This document shows, piece after piece, positions 7,536 through 15,900 of a stretch of DNA of 19,865 nt. Under the pieces are notes generated by a model, which saw nothing but the letters and a program-made list of their open reading frames with translations, ran no database searches and was not told the origin of the DNA. The translations under genes were made by a program, and so were the position numbers. The stretch is from JANNOG01 sp050329415 (GTDB lineage: Bacteria > Actinomycetota > Actinomycetes > Actinomycetales > JBBAYJ01), in NCBI GenBank assembly GCA_050329415.1, contig JBHJOS010000126.1, forward strand, positions 1-19,865, read 5' to 3'. Numbering within the stretch: position 1 is the first letter of the stretch; each line of letters begins with the position of its first letter.

Positions 7536-8759
7536 TCAGACCAGCACTTCGGCCGGCTCGGGGTGGCTGAGGAAGGCGGTCGGGCTCGCCGTGCGGCCGT
7601 AGGCCCCCGCCTGAAAGATCACGACGAGGTCCCCGACCTCGGCCGCCGGCAGCTCCACCTGGTCGCCGAGCAGGTCGAGCGGCGTGCACAGGTTCCCGAC
7701 GACGCTCGCGGGGCCCGCCGCCGCCTCGCCCATCCGGTTCCCGACCACGAGCGGGTAGTTGCGCCGGACGACCTGGCCGAAGTTGCCGGAGGCCGCCAGC
7801 TGGTGGTGCAGCCCTCCGTCGACGACGAGGAACGTGCGCCCGCGGGACTCCTTGCGGTCGACGACCCGGGTGACGTACACCCCGGCCTCCCCGACGAGGT
7901 ACCGGCCCAGCTCGACGACGACCCGGGCGGCGGGGAACTCGCGGCTGATCGGGCCGGCCATGAGGTCGGCCAGGGTCTCGCCGACGGCGGGCAGGTCGAG
8001 CGGGGTGTCCTTGGGGAAGTACGGGATCCCGAACCCGCCGCCCAGGTTGAGGTAGCGCACCGGCCCGGGGGCCGCGGCGGCGAGCCGGGTCACCAGCTCG
8101 ACGGTGCGGCGCTGGGCCTCGGCGAGGATCTCGGCGCGCAGGTTCTGGGACCCGGCGAAGACGTGGAAGCCGAGGAACTCGACGTCGCCGGCGGCCAGGT
8201 CGCCCAGCAGGGCCGGCACCTGCTCGGCGTCGACGCCGAACTGCTGCGGGCCGCCTCCCATCCGCATCCCCGAGCCCTTGACCTGGAAGTCCGGGTTGAC
8301 CCGGACCGCCACCCGGGGCCGCACGCCGAGCCGCTGCCCGAGGTCGCGGACGCGCGCGGCCTCCGTGGCCGACTCCAGTTCCACCGTCACCCCGGCGGCG
8401 ACCGCCTGGGTGAGCTCGGCCGGGGTCTTGCCCGGCCCGGCGAAGCTCACCCGTTCCGGGGGCAGGGGGGTGTCGAGGGCGGTGCGCATCTCCAGCGCCG
8501 AGGCGACGTCGAGGGAGTCGACGAGCCGGGCCAGGTGCTGGACCACCGCGGGCATCGGGTTGGCCTTGATGGCGTAGCTGAGCTGGAGGCCCGGCGGCAG
8601 GGTGCGGCGCAGCAGGTCGACGCGCCCGGTCAGCAGCGCCCGGTCGTAGGCGAAGAACGGGGTGCTGCCCACTCGCTCGGCCAGCCGGTCGATGCTGACG
8701 CCGCCGACGAGCAGGCGCCCGTCGCGGACCCCGAACCGCGCGATCGTCGGGTGGGTCAC
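7536..8759 (-). CDS. PLP-dependent fold-type III decarboxylase (exosortase A-associated-like)
   Basis: The 407-residue protein belongs to the diaminopimelate/ornithine decarboxylase family. It starts at a GTG (8759) overlapping the ligase stop. Visible signatures in order: SYAIKANP with Lys65 as the PLP Schiff-base lysine; FHVFAGSQN with the stacking His and the GSQ; NLGGGFGIPY as phosphate-binding glycine loop; ELGRYLVGEAG in place of the usual EPGR; LCTPLD with the catalytic Cys across the dimer interface; and AGAYG near the C-terminus. ELGRYLVG and CTPLD are, as I recall, features of the decarboxylases linked to exosortase A clusters (TIGR03099) rather than of LysA. It may decarboxylate an amino acid, free or tethered to the neighbouring carrier protein. 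The substrate is unproven. Confidence 0.87.
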   Translation of the reverse strand: MTHPTIARFGVRDGRLLVGGVSIDRLAERVGSTPFFAYDRALLTGRVDLLRRTLPPGLQLSYAIKANPMPAVVQHLARLVDSLDVASALEMRTALDTPLPPERVSFAGPGKTPAELTQAVAAGVTVELESATEAARVRDLGQRLGVRPRVAVRVNPDFQVKGSGMRMGGGPQQFGVDAEQVPALLGDLAAGDVEFLGFHVFAGSQNLRAEILAEAQRRTVELVTRLAAAAPGPVRYLNLGGGFGIPYFPKDTPLDLPAVGETLADLMAGPISREFPAARVVVELGRYLVGEAGVYVTRVVDRKESRGRTFLVVDGGLHHQLAASGNFGQVVRRNYPLVVGNRMGEAAAGPASVVGNLCTPLDLLGDQVELPAAEVGDLVVIFQAGAYGRTASPTAFLSHPEPAEVLV

Positions 8760-10390
8760 GGTGCCGGCGCCCGGTCCGCGGCCCGGTCCGCGGCCGCCTC
8801 GGCCTCGGCGCGCAGGGCCGGCCGGTCGAACTTGCCGTTGGGCGAGCGCGGCAGGTCGGCGCGGACGTCGACGCGCGACGGGATCATGAACAGCGGCAGC
8901 GCCCGGCGGAGCCGGGCCAGCAGCTCCCCGGGGTCGAGCTCCGTCCCCGCCGGGGTGGCCATCAGCACGATCCGCTGGCCCAGCCGGTCGTCGGGGACGC
9001 CGACCGCGACCGCGTCGCGCACCAGGCCGGTGTCGTAGGCGGCCTCCTCGACCTCCGTCGGGCTCACCCGGTACCCCGACGTCTTGATCATGTCGTCGGT
9101 GCGGCCGACGAACGACAGGAAGCCGTCGCCGTCCCGGACCACGAGGTCCCCGGACCAGACGGCGATCTCCGGGGTCGTGATCCCGGGGTCGCGGCCGGGC
9201 GCCGGACGGAACCGCTCGGCCGTCCGCTCCGGGTCGTTCCAGTACCCCAGCGCGACCAGCGGCCCGCGGTGGACCAGCTCGCCGGGCTCGCCCGGGGCAC
9301 ACTCGGTGCCGTCGGGCCGGACCACGAGGATCTCGGCGTTGGGGATCGCCCGGCCGATGGAGTCGGGGCGCCGGTCGACCTCGGCCGGGTCGAGGTAGGT
9401 GCTGCGGAACGCCTCGGTGAGCCCGTACATGAGGTACGGCCGGGCCGCCGGGAACAGCGACCGCAGCCGCTGCAGCGTCGCCCGGGGCATCCGCCCGCCG
9501 GTGTTGGCGAAGTAGCGCAGGTGGCGGGTCGCATCCGGCGGCCAGTCGACGCCCGCGAGCTGGATCCACAGCGGTGGCACGCACGTGAGTCCGGTGACGC
9601 GGTGCCGGGCGCAGAGCCGGACCACGTCCGCTGGCAGCAGGTGGTTGTGCAGGACGACGTGGGCGCCGACCGCGAAGGCGGTGGTGAGCTGGCTGAGGCC
9701 GGCGTCGAAGCTCAGCGGCAGGGCGGCGAGGACGACGTCGTCGGCGGTGTTGCCCAGGTAGTGGCTGACGCTCTCGGCACCGACCACGAGGTTGCGGTGG
9801 CTGAGGACCACACCCTTGGGCCGCCCGGTGCTGCCGGAGGTGTAGAGGATCGCCGCCAGGTCGCCGTCGACGCCGACGTCCCCGGTCCCGCCCCGGGTGG
9901 CCGGGGGGACCTGGCCGGGCGCTGCGGAGTCCTGGCCGGGCGCCTGCCAGGACGTCACGACCGGACCACGGGACCGAGGTCCGCGCGGCGGGTCCCCGCC
10001 GACCACCACCGCATGCTCCAGGGCCTCGCAGGCGTCGAGCTCGCCGGTCAGGAGGTCGAGCCGCTCGGCTGAGGTGACGAGGACGCGGACGTCGCAGTCG
10101 CCGAGGATGTGGGCGACCTGGCGGGCCTTGAGCAGCGGGTTGACGGGGACGACCACGCCGTCCGCCAGCGAGGTGCCGACGATCGCGGCCACCGTCTCGG
10201 GGCGCTTGTCCAGGTAGACCGCGACCCGCTCGCCCCGGCGCAGCCCGAGCCCGGCGAGCAGCCCGGCGGCGCTCCCGGCGGCGTGCCACAGCTGGGCGTA
10301 CGTCAGGGTGACGTGCTTGTGGCTGAGGGCGGGGGCGTCGGGTCGCGCGGCCGCCGCCTGGGCCACGAGGTGGTGGATCCGGATCCGCAT
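8756..10390 (-). CDS. AMP-forming acyl/aminoacyl ligase (ANL superfamily)
   Basis: This 544-residue enzyme activates a carboxylic or amino acid as an adenylate and probably loads the downstream carrier protein. The ATG at 10390 has GGAG five bases before it. Core motifs are intact: P-loop YTSGSTGRPKG (183-193), the A5 motif YGLTEAF (322-328), GDLVVRDGDGFLSFVGR with the hinge Asp region, and PNGKFDRPAL with catalytic Lys520. The motifs resemble the exosortase A-associated acyl-CoA ligase family (TIGR03098) and amino-acid-adenylating enzymes. A Pro/Gly/Ser-rich insert at about 137-172 is not part of the fold. It sits between the GNAT gene (8-base gap) and the decarboxylase (GTGA overlap), so all four genes are surely co-transcribed. 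Confidence 0.9.
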   Translation of the reverse strand: MRIRIHHLVAQAAAARPDAPALSHKHVTLTYAQLWHAAGSAAGLLAGLGLRRGERVAVYLDKRPETVAAIVGTSLADGVVVPVNPLLKARQVAHILGDCDVRVLVTSAERLDLLTGELDACEALEHAVVVGGDPPRGPRSRGPVVTSWQAPGQDSAAPGQVPPATRGGTGDVGVDGDLAAILYTSGSTGRPKGVVLSHRNLVVGAESVSHYLGNTADDVVLAALPLSFDAGLSQLTTAFAVGAHVVLHNHLLPADVVRLCARHRVTGLTCVPPLWIQLAGVDWPPDATRHLRYFANTGGRMPRATLQRLRSLFPAARPYLMYGLTEAFRSTYLDPAEVDRRPDSIGRAIPNAEILVVRPDGTECAPGEPGELVHRGPLVALGYWNDPERTAERFRPAPGRDPGITTPEIAVWSGDLVVRDGDGFLSFVGRTDDMIKTSGYRVSPTEVEEAAYDTGLVRDAVAVGVPDDRLGQRIVLMATPAGTELDPGELLARLRRALPLFMIPSRVDVRADLPRSPNGKFDRPALRAEAEAAADRAADRAPAP

Positions 10391-10398
10391 GCTCGCTC

Positions 10399-11253
10399 CT
10401 ACCAGGGCACGCACGTGAGCTCGCTGTACAGGTCGTCGATGCGGTGCGCCGGAAGGGCGCTGCGGACCATCTTCGGCCGCGCCCGGACCGGGCCGATCGC
10501 CCAGGTCGGCGCGGGGCCCGCGATCCGCCGCTCGGCGAGGGTGAGCGGCACACCGTGCCGCACCAGGAGGTGTCGCGCCAGTGGCCGCCACGACCGGGCG
10601 AGCAGCAGCGGGTCGGAGACGTGGAGGATCGCCGCGAACAGCGGGAGGTCCTTGCGCCGGACTCGGCGGTGCACCACGTAGCAGGTGCGGCCGCCCTGCA
10701 CGAGGACCACGTGCCGGGCGGCGGCCGTACCCGCGTGGTCCCGGTACAGGTCCAGCTCCGGGCCGGTGAGGACCTCCTCGATCCGCCGCCGGTCGGCGAC
10801 GACCCGGGCGTCGCCGGGCAGCGGCGGCCACGGCAGGTTCGGGACGAGCGTCGTCGTGGTGTCGAGGTGGGAGAAGCCGAGCCGGGAGTTGAGGGCGACG
10901 ACGGAGCCGCTCGGTGAGAGGTCCGTGTAGTGGACGTCCGGTCGGGAGATCAGGGCCTTGAGCAGGCGGAGTCCGCGGAACCGGTGCTCGGGCAGGACGC
11001 ACCAGGCGCCGAGGTTGCAGAACCGCTCGCGACGGCCGGCGATCTCGCGCTCGGAGTAGAAGGCGAGGTAGGCGCCCACCACGTCGTCACCGTCGCGCAG
11101 CAGGTAGCCGTGGTCGGGGGCGTCGGCCCGCCACGGGACCCGCAGCGCCCGGGCCCAGGCGTCCGGCGCCACCCGGGGGTTGAGGTGGCGGTGCAGGAAG
11201 GCGCCGACGGCGGGCAGGTCGGCGTCGGTGATCGGGGCGAGCGCGACGCTCAT
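10399..11253 (-). CDS. GNAT-family acyltransferase
   Basis: The 284-residue protein begins at ATG 11253, directly after a G-rich stretch. Residues 1-130 match the GNAT fold: an N-terminal beta-alpha start (ITDADLPAVGAFLHRHLNP), a YLLRDGDDVVGAYLAFYSE strand pair, then NLGAWCVLPEHRFRGLRLLKAL, equivalent to the acetyl-CoA-binding R/Q-x-x-G/R-x-G/A region but imperfect, and VALNSRLGF as the last strand/helix. The C-terminal 130 residues form a second, less recognisable domain. As first gene of the ligase/decarboxylase/carrier operon, it may use the carrier-bound acyl group instead of acetyl-CoA as donor to decorate a sugar or amine. That is inference from context. Confidence 0.8.
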   Translation of the reverse strand: MSVALAPITDADLPAVGAFLHRHLNPRVAPDAWARALRVPWRADAPDHGYLLRDGDDVVGAYLAFYSEREIAGRRERFCNLGAWCVLPEHRFRGLRLLKALISRPDVHYTDLSPSGSVVALNSRLGFSHLDTTTTLVPNLPWPPLPGDARVVADRRRIEEVLTGPELDLYRDHAGTAAARHVVLVQGGRTCYVVHRRVRRKDLPLFAAILHVSDPLLLARSWRPLARHLLVRHGVPLTLAERRIAGPAPTWAIGPVRARPKMVRSALPAHRIDDLYSELTCVPW

Positions 11254-11312
11254 CCCCCGGTCCCCGTGGAGTTCGCCACGGGGTCACGGTAGGGGCTGGG
11301 GGCCGGACCGGT

Positions 11313-11330
11313 GGCCGGAACGCCCCGGCC
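11313..11330 (-). terminator. Possible stem-loop terminator downstream of the fic gene
   Basis: A perfect 6-bp inverted repeat (GGCCGG and CCGGCC around six bases) lies 47-64 bases past the fic stop, in the 123-base gap before the GNAT gene. There is no T-run, which is common for actinobacterial terminators but also makes chance pairing in GC-rich DNA likely. TACCGT at 11291-11286 on the minus strand is a possible -10 for the GNAT operon. Confidence 0.3.
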
Positions 11331-11374
11331 GGGTCAGCGGCGCGGTGACTTCTCGACCCGGTCGGCCACGGCCC

Positions 11375-11494
11375 GATCACTCGGTGCGCCGCCAGCACTC
11401 GACGGCGCGGGTCAGGCTCTCGTCCAGCCACGCCTCGAACCGGGGGCGGGCATCCGCCGCGCGGTCGGCGGAGGTGAGCAGGAAGGCGTCGGGC
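11375..11494. repeat. Long imperfect direct repeat, left copy (3' end of fic)
   Basis: These 120 bases, containing the last codons and stop of the fic gene, recur at 17401-17520 in the same orientation. Aligned by eye without gaps, 105 of 120 positions match. The similarity stops abruptly after about 120 bases. The two copies bracket the fic, TIR-helicase and SLATT genes. Confidence 0.9.
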
Positions 11495-12858
11495 GATGTC
11501 ACTCGCAGCTCCACGGCGTGACCGCCGTCCGCGCTCTCGCGCCGGTAGAAGCACACCAGCCCGGCGACCACCCCCTTGTACTGCGGACCCACCTGATGCA
11601 GCGCCAGCAGGATCTCCGCCCGCCCGCTCTCGGTGACGAGCCCCAGGAGCACCCAGGCGGCGTAGTCCGTCGTCCCGGGCGTGTAGTCGAGCTGCTCGGC
11701 CGCCTTCCTGATCTGCCAGCGGTGCCACGCCCGCTTCTGGGAGTCGCTGTTCGGCGCCGAGTCGACGAAGGCCCGCCGCCCGGCGGACCGGCCTCCCATC
11801 GCCGCCTCCAACCGGGCCCGAAGGTCGTCGAAGCGGTCGCCGCCCAGGCGCCACAACTCCTCCGTCAGGCGAGTCGCCTCGTCGACCTCATCGCGCCGCC
11901 GCGCGTCGCGATCATTGAACAGCTCGCTGATCGCGTCGAGCTGCTGATCCAGACGGACGGCGTCCCGCGTCACCTCCCGAGTGATGCCGAGCGCCCCCAC
12001 CAGGGCCTTCTTCTGGCGAGCCGCGAAGAGCCGCACCAGGTCACCCAGGCCGTTGCCGTCCGCCGTCACCAGCGCCGCGATGTACGGCGACCGGTCGTCG
12101 CGGGTCACGACGAGAGGGAACCAGTCGGCCTGGACGAAGACGAGCGACGCCAGCGCGCGGGCGAGGCGCCCGTTGCCGTCCTGGAACGGATGGATCTGAG
12201 CGAAGCGGTGATGCAGCCAGGCGGCGCAGACGTCCGGCGGGATCCTGTCCCGCACGTGGGCCTCGTGCATCGAGACGAGCCGGTCCATCTCGGAGGCGAC
12301 CTGCGCCGGCGGGCAGTACTCGTGGATGTGCCCGTCCGGTTGCGTCGGGTTGTTCGGCTGGGCCTTGTACTCACCGTGCAGCAGCTCCACCTCGAACCGT
12401 CGCCCGAACTGGTCCACCGCCGTGGTCGTCCGCTGGTTGCGCGTGATGAGGGCGTGGAGTTCCCTGATGGCGCTGGTGGTGAGTGGACGCCGACCACGGA
12501 CCAGGTCGAAGACGAAGTCGATGCCGTTGAGGTGGTCGCGGATCGTCGCGGCCACGATCTCCGGGTCGGAGTCGGTCGACCGGTCGTCGATGAGCGAGGC
12601 GTCGATGCCCCGCTCGATGAGCAGGGTGGTGACTCCGCGGTCCAGCGTGTAGAGGCGCTCGATGATGCCGGTCTCGATCGCCCACTCCCGATGGAGTCGC
12701 TCAGTGAAGCGGCGGACGGCGGCCTCGTCGGCCATGGTTCGCTTCTCGTCCTGCCACACCCGCGCGAGGGGCGGCAACTCCCGGCTCGCCGCGTCGGCGT
12801 CCCGGGGCGAGAGGTCCTCGATCGGACGCCACCGGTGCCCGATGTCCACGCTCGACAC
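11377..12858 (-). CDS. Fic-domain protein (putative AMPylase)
   Basis: About 493 residues. Fic proteins usually transfer AMP from ATP to a target side chain. The catalytic loop HPFQDGNGRLAR (223-234) keeps the His, the phosphate-binding GNGR and the acidic residue, so activity is expected. An N-terminal Fic_N-like region precedes it. ETGIIERLYTLDRG (62-75) sits where class II Fic proteins carry the inhibitory [S/T]xxxE[G/N] helix; here the Glu is followed by Arg. The C-terminal 220 residues are helical and of unknown role. The start is uncertain: the GTG at 12858 leaves a reasonable 108-base divergent promoter region and places RWRPIEDL near the N-terminus, while the ATG at 12903 has no Shine-Dalgarno and would leave only 63 bases. 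The gene is divergent from the TIR-helicase operon, and its last 37 codons are duplicated beyond that operon. Confidence 0.85.
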   Translation of the reverse strand: MSSVDIGHRWRPIEDLSPRDADAASRELPPLARVWQDEKRTMADEAAVRRFTERLHREWAIETGIIERLYTLDRGVTTLLIERGIDASLIDDRSTDSDPEIVAATIRDHLNGIDFVFDLVRGRRPLTTSAIRELHALITRNQRTTTAVDQFGRRFEVELLHGEYKAQPNNPTQPDGHIHEYCPPAQVASEMDRLVSMHEAHVRDRIPPDVCAAWLHHRFAQIHPFQDGNGRLARALASLVFVQADWFPLVVTRDDRSPYIAALVTADGNGLGDLVRLFAARQKKALVGALGITREVTRDAVRLDQQLDAISELFNDRDARRRDEVDEATRLTEELWRLGGDRFDDLRARLEAAMGGRSAGRRAFVDSAPNSDSQKRAWHRWQIRKAAEQLDYTPGTTDYAAWVLLGLVTESGRAEILLALHQVGPQYKGVVAGLVCFYRRESADGGHAVELRVTSPDAFLLTSADRAADARPRFEAWLDESLTRAVECWRRTE

Positions 12859-12966
12859 GATAGTGAGCCGCCTGACAACAGGGAGCCGCCGTCGGCTCAC
12901 CATGAGGATGTCACTGTTCGAGTACTGTGCGTGACTTGAGTGGGTTCGCGAGCGTGGGGGGGCAGC
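12859..12966. promoter_or_regulatory. Divergent promoter/operator region between fic and TIR-helicase
   Basis: The region contains a perfect 8-bp inverted repeat, GTGAGCCG (12863-12870) and CGGCTCAC (12893-12900), with 22 bases between. A third element, GAGCCG (12883-12888), could pair with the right arm instead (4-base loop), so two exclusive hairpins are possible in a fic transcript starting upstream. Further right, ACTGT is repeated with an 11-bp period (12913-12917 and 12924-12928). TACTGT (12923-12928) is a plausible -10 for the rightward operon. A G-rich run just before ATG 12967 may serve as its ribosome site. Confidence 0.45.
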
Positions 12967-15900
12967 ATGACCGCCTCGTCGCCTGATCGAGGTCAGCGGC
13001 GCCACGACGTGTTCGTCAGCTACGCGCACGCCGACTCGGCGCGGGTCGAGCCGCTCGTTCGCCTGCTGAGGTCGCGGGGGCTCGCCGTCTTCTGGGACCC
13101 CCACCTGCCGGCCGCCGGCGAGTACCCGCATCACCTGGAGGCGGCCATGGATTCCTCGGCCGCCGTGGTGGTGTGCTGGTCCGCCGCGTCGGTCACCCGG
13201 CCCTGGGTCCGGGAGGAGGCGTACCGAGCCCGGGCTCAGCGCAAGCTCGTCCCCGTCGCCCTCGAGCCCGTGAACCCGCCGCTGGGCCTGGCCCTCCTTC
13301 AGTCGGTGGACCTGTCCGGCTGGGACGGGCGGACCATGACCCTTCCCGTGACTCGGCTGGAGGGGCTCATCGTCCGGCTCGCCGGACGTGGTCGAGCAGC
13401 CCCCACGATCGACACCACGTGGTCCGACGACCCGCTGGCCCTCCAGCCGCCGAACACGAGGCTCACCGTCCAGGGAGTCGTCGCGTCGGAGCCGAGCTGG
13501 CATCCCGGGGGCGGCCGGCGCGGATCGCGCGCCGTGATCGACCTGCTCGTCCCGGGCGGGCACGCCCGCTGTGTCGCCTGGGGGCTCGACCCGGACGACC
13601 TGCCCGCCCGAGGCCACGAGCTCACGGCGACGGGAAGGGTCAACGAGTGGCAGGGACGACACGAGCTGTCCGTCAAGGCCCGTGACCTGAACCGAGTCCG
13701 GCGAACCCCGGTGGACGCCGGGACCGCCGCCCAGCGCCTCTACGCCCACTACGGGCGATGCCTGCGGGTCTCCGACCACGGCTCCTGGCGCTGCGACCCC
13801 GGCAAGGCCACCGACGCGCACGTCCTCACCAGTGGCCAGGAGACACTGGTCTCCGCAGGCGGCGAGGGCGTCCAGGAGATCCCGGACGATCCGGGAGCAC
13901 ACCGGTTCCTCCTCGCTCAGGAGCTGGACGACCCTCGCGGCGAGCGGCTGATGCTCGGGTATCCCGTCTACTGCCACCCCCTCGAACCCGGGGCCGGCTC
14001 GCACCGGGGACCGTCTCGGGGCAGCTCGGTCGAACCCTTCCTCGCGCTGCCGGTCACGCTGCTCCGCTCGCCCCGGATCCCGGGCTTCCTCGTCCTGGAG
14101 ATCGGCGAACCGGTCGCCGTCAACACCTCGATCGACCTCCCCGGCGTCACCGAGCTGCAGCGGGGCGAGGCCGTCCACGCGTGGCAGGACAGCGGCGACG
14201 TCGAGCCGGGAGAACGACTGCGGGTGCTCCTGCGCGACCTCGGGATACCGCTGGAGCCGGACCCGACGAGACTGGGACCACTGCGTCCGGGCCATGCGTG
14301 CAACTCCGCGGTCCTGTTCCGGCCCGGAGCGGGCCCTCGCACCGCGAACCGAATCAGGGACCTGGACGACCTGGCGACCGATGGCGCGGACGGACCCGGC
14401 CCGCTCGACCTCCTCGTCCACGGGGACGCCCACCGCCGCTGGGCGGGACGCCTGACCGCGCACCGGAACCTGTCCCCGACGTCGATCGCCCAGGACATCG
14501 CGTGCGCCCGGGCGCTGACCCAGCCGCTCACCGTCGTCACCGGCCCTCCCGGCACGGGGAAGTCGGCCCTCATCTCGAACCTGGTCGCAGCCGCCCGCTC
14601 CGCGGGGTTGACCATCGCCGTCGCCTCGTCCAACAACCAGGCCGTCGACTCGGTGGCGGAGAAGACCACGCTCGCGACGGATGGCGACGACCCGGTCCGA
14701 CTCGCGATGCGTGCGGGCAGCACGCAGCTCGACCCCGCGCTCCGCACGGCCGTGGCCGCCACCATGCGATGGGCAGACCGGTCCGCACCCAGCCGGGATG
14801 CGCTCACCGAGGCGCGTCTGGCATGGACCGGCGTCCTGCACTCGCTGGCCGCGTCCTACGACGACGCGGATCGACGACTCGGCCTCGAACGGCTGCACGA
14901 GGCGTGCCGGGTCCACCTGGACGACGTCGACCACGACCTGCCGGAAGCGGTGGCGGCGGCCGTGCGGCAGCCGGGCGACGGTGGACTGCGTACGGCCTGC
15001 GACCAGCTGGCCCGCCGCGACCGTGGCCGCGTCGATCGCCGAGGACGACTCCCGCGCAAGCCCGCGGGCTGGTGGGTGCTGCGGCCGGTGCGTCGTGAGC
15101 TTCGCCGGTCGCTGAGGCGCGGGCCGGGCCATGGCGGGGTCGGCCGGCGAGACGTCGCCCGCGGGGCGGCAGTCATCCGGCTGCGAGCCCTGTCGGACCA
15201 TCTGAACGAACGGCTGCGTGACATCCCGGGCTGGAACGACCTGGACGACACGATGGCTGACGACGGGCGGGCGCGTCACCGTCGCGAGGCTGGACGCCAC
15301 CTGTGCGGGATCGAGCTCGCGCACGGCCTCGCCCGTGCTCCGGCACCGGCACGTGCGGCCGTTCTCGACTGGCTGACACGGTCCGGCGATGCGTCACTGC
15401 CGCCGAGAAAGCTCGTCGCCGATGCCGTCGGGGTGCTCCCGGCCTGGTTGAGCACCCTCGCGTCCGTCCGCCGGGTGCTGCCGCCTCGCCGGTCCGGAGC
15501 GGAGTCCGTGGCCGCCGGCCGCTCGGGCGGTGCCCACCGCCGCGGTCCACGCGTGAGCGGCCCACCGGTCGTCGACATCGCGGTGGTCGACGAGGCCTCG
15601 CAGTGCGCGTTCTCCGACGCCGTCCCGCTCCTGGCGAGGGCACGTCGCGCGGTCGTGGTCGGGGACCCCCACCAGCTGCGCCACGTCCACCGGCTCGCCG
15701 ACCCGGCGATCGAGCTCGTGGCCGGCCGGTTCGGCGTCGACCTGAACGTCACGCCAGGGTTCGATGAGGATCTCTACACGGTCGCGGCGCGGGCGGTCGG
15801 CGACGACGTGGTCCTCCTCGACCGCCACTACCGGTGCCATCCCGACATCGTCGGCTTCAGCAATGCCCGGTACTACGGCGGACGGATCGCCGTCCGCACG

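Noticed and set aside
8760..10553. Apparent fusion of the decarboxylase frame with an upstream 600-codon stretch
   Set aside because: The upstream part overlaps the well-supported ligase in another frame and is Arg/Pro-rich. The GTGA overlap at 8756-8759 marks the true start.
12904..15324. Extension of the fic frame upstream, antisense through the helicase gene
   Set aside because: The frame stays open by base composition only; the helicase on the plus strand has all its motifs, and the extended part has no domain character.
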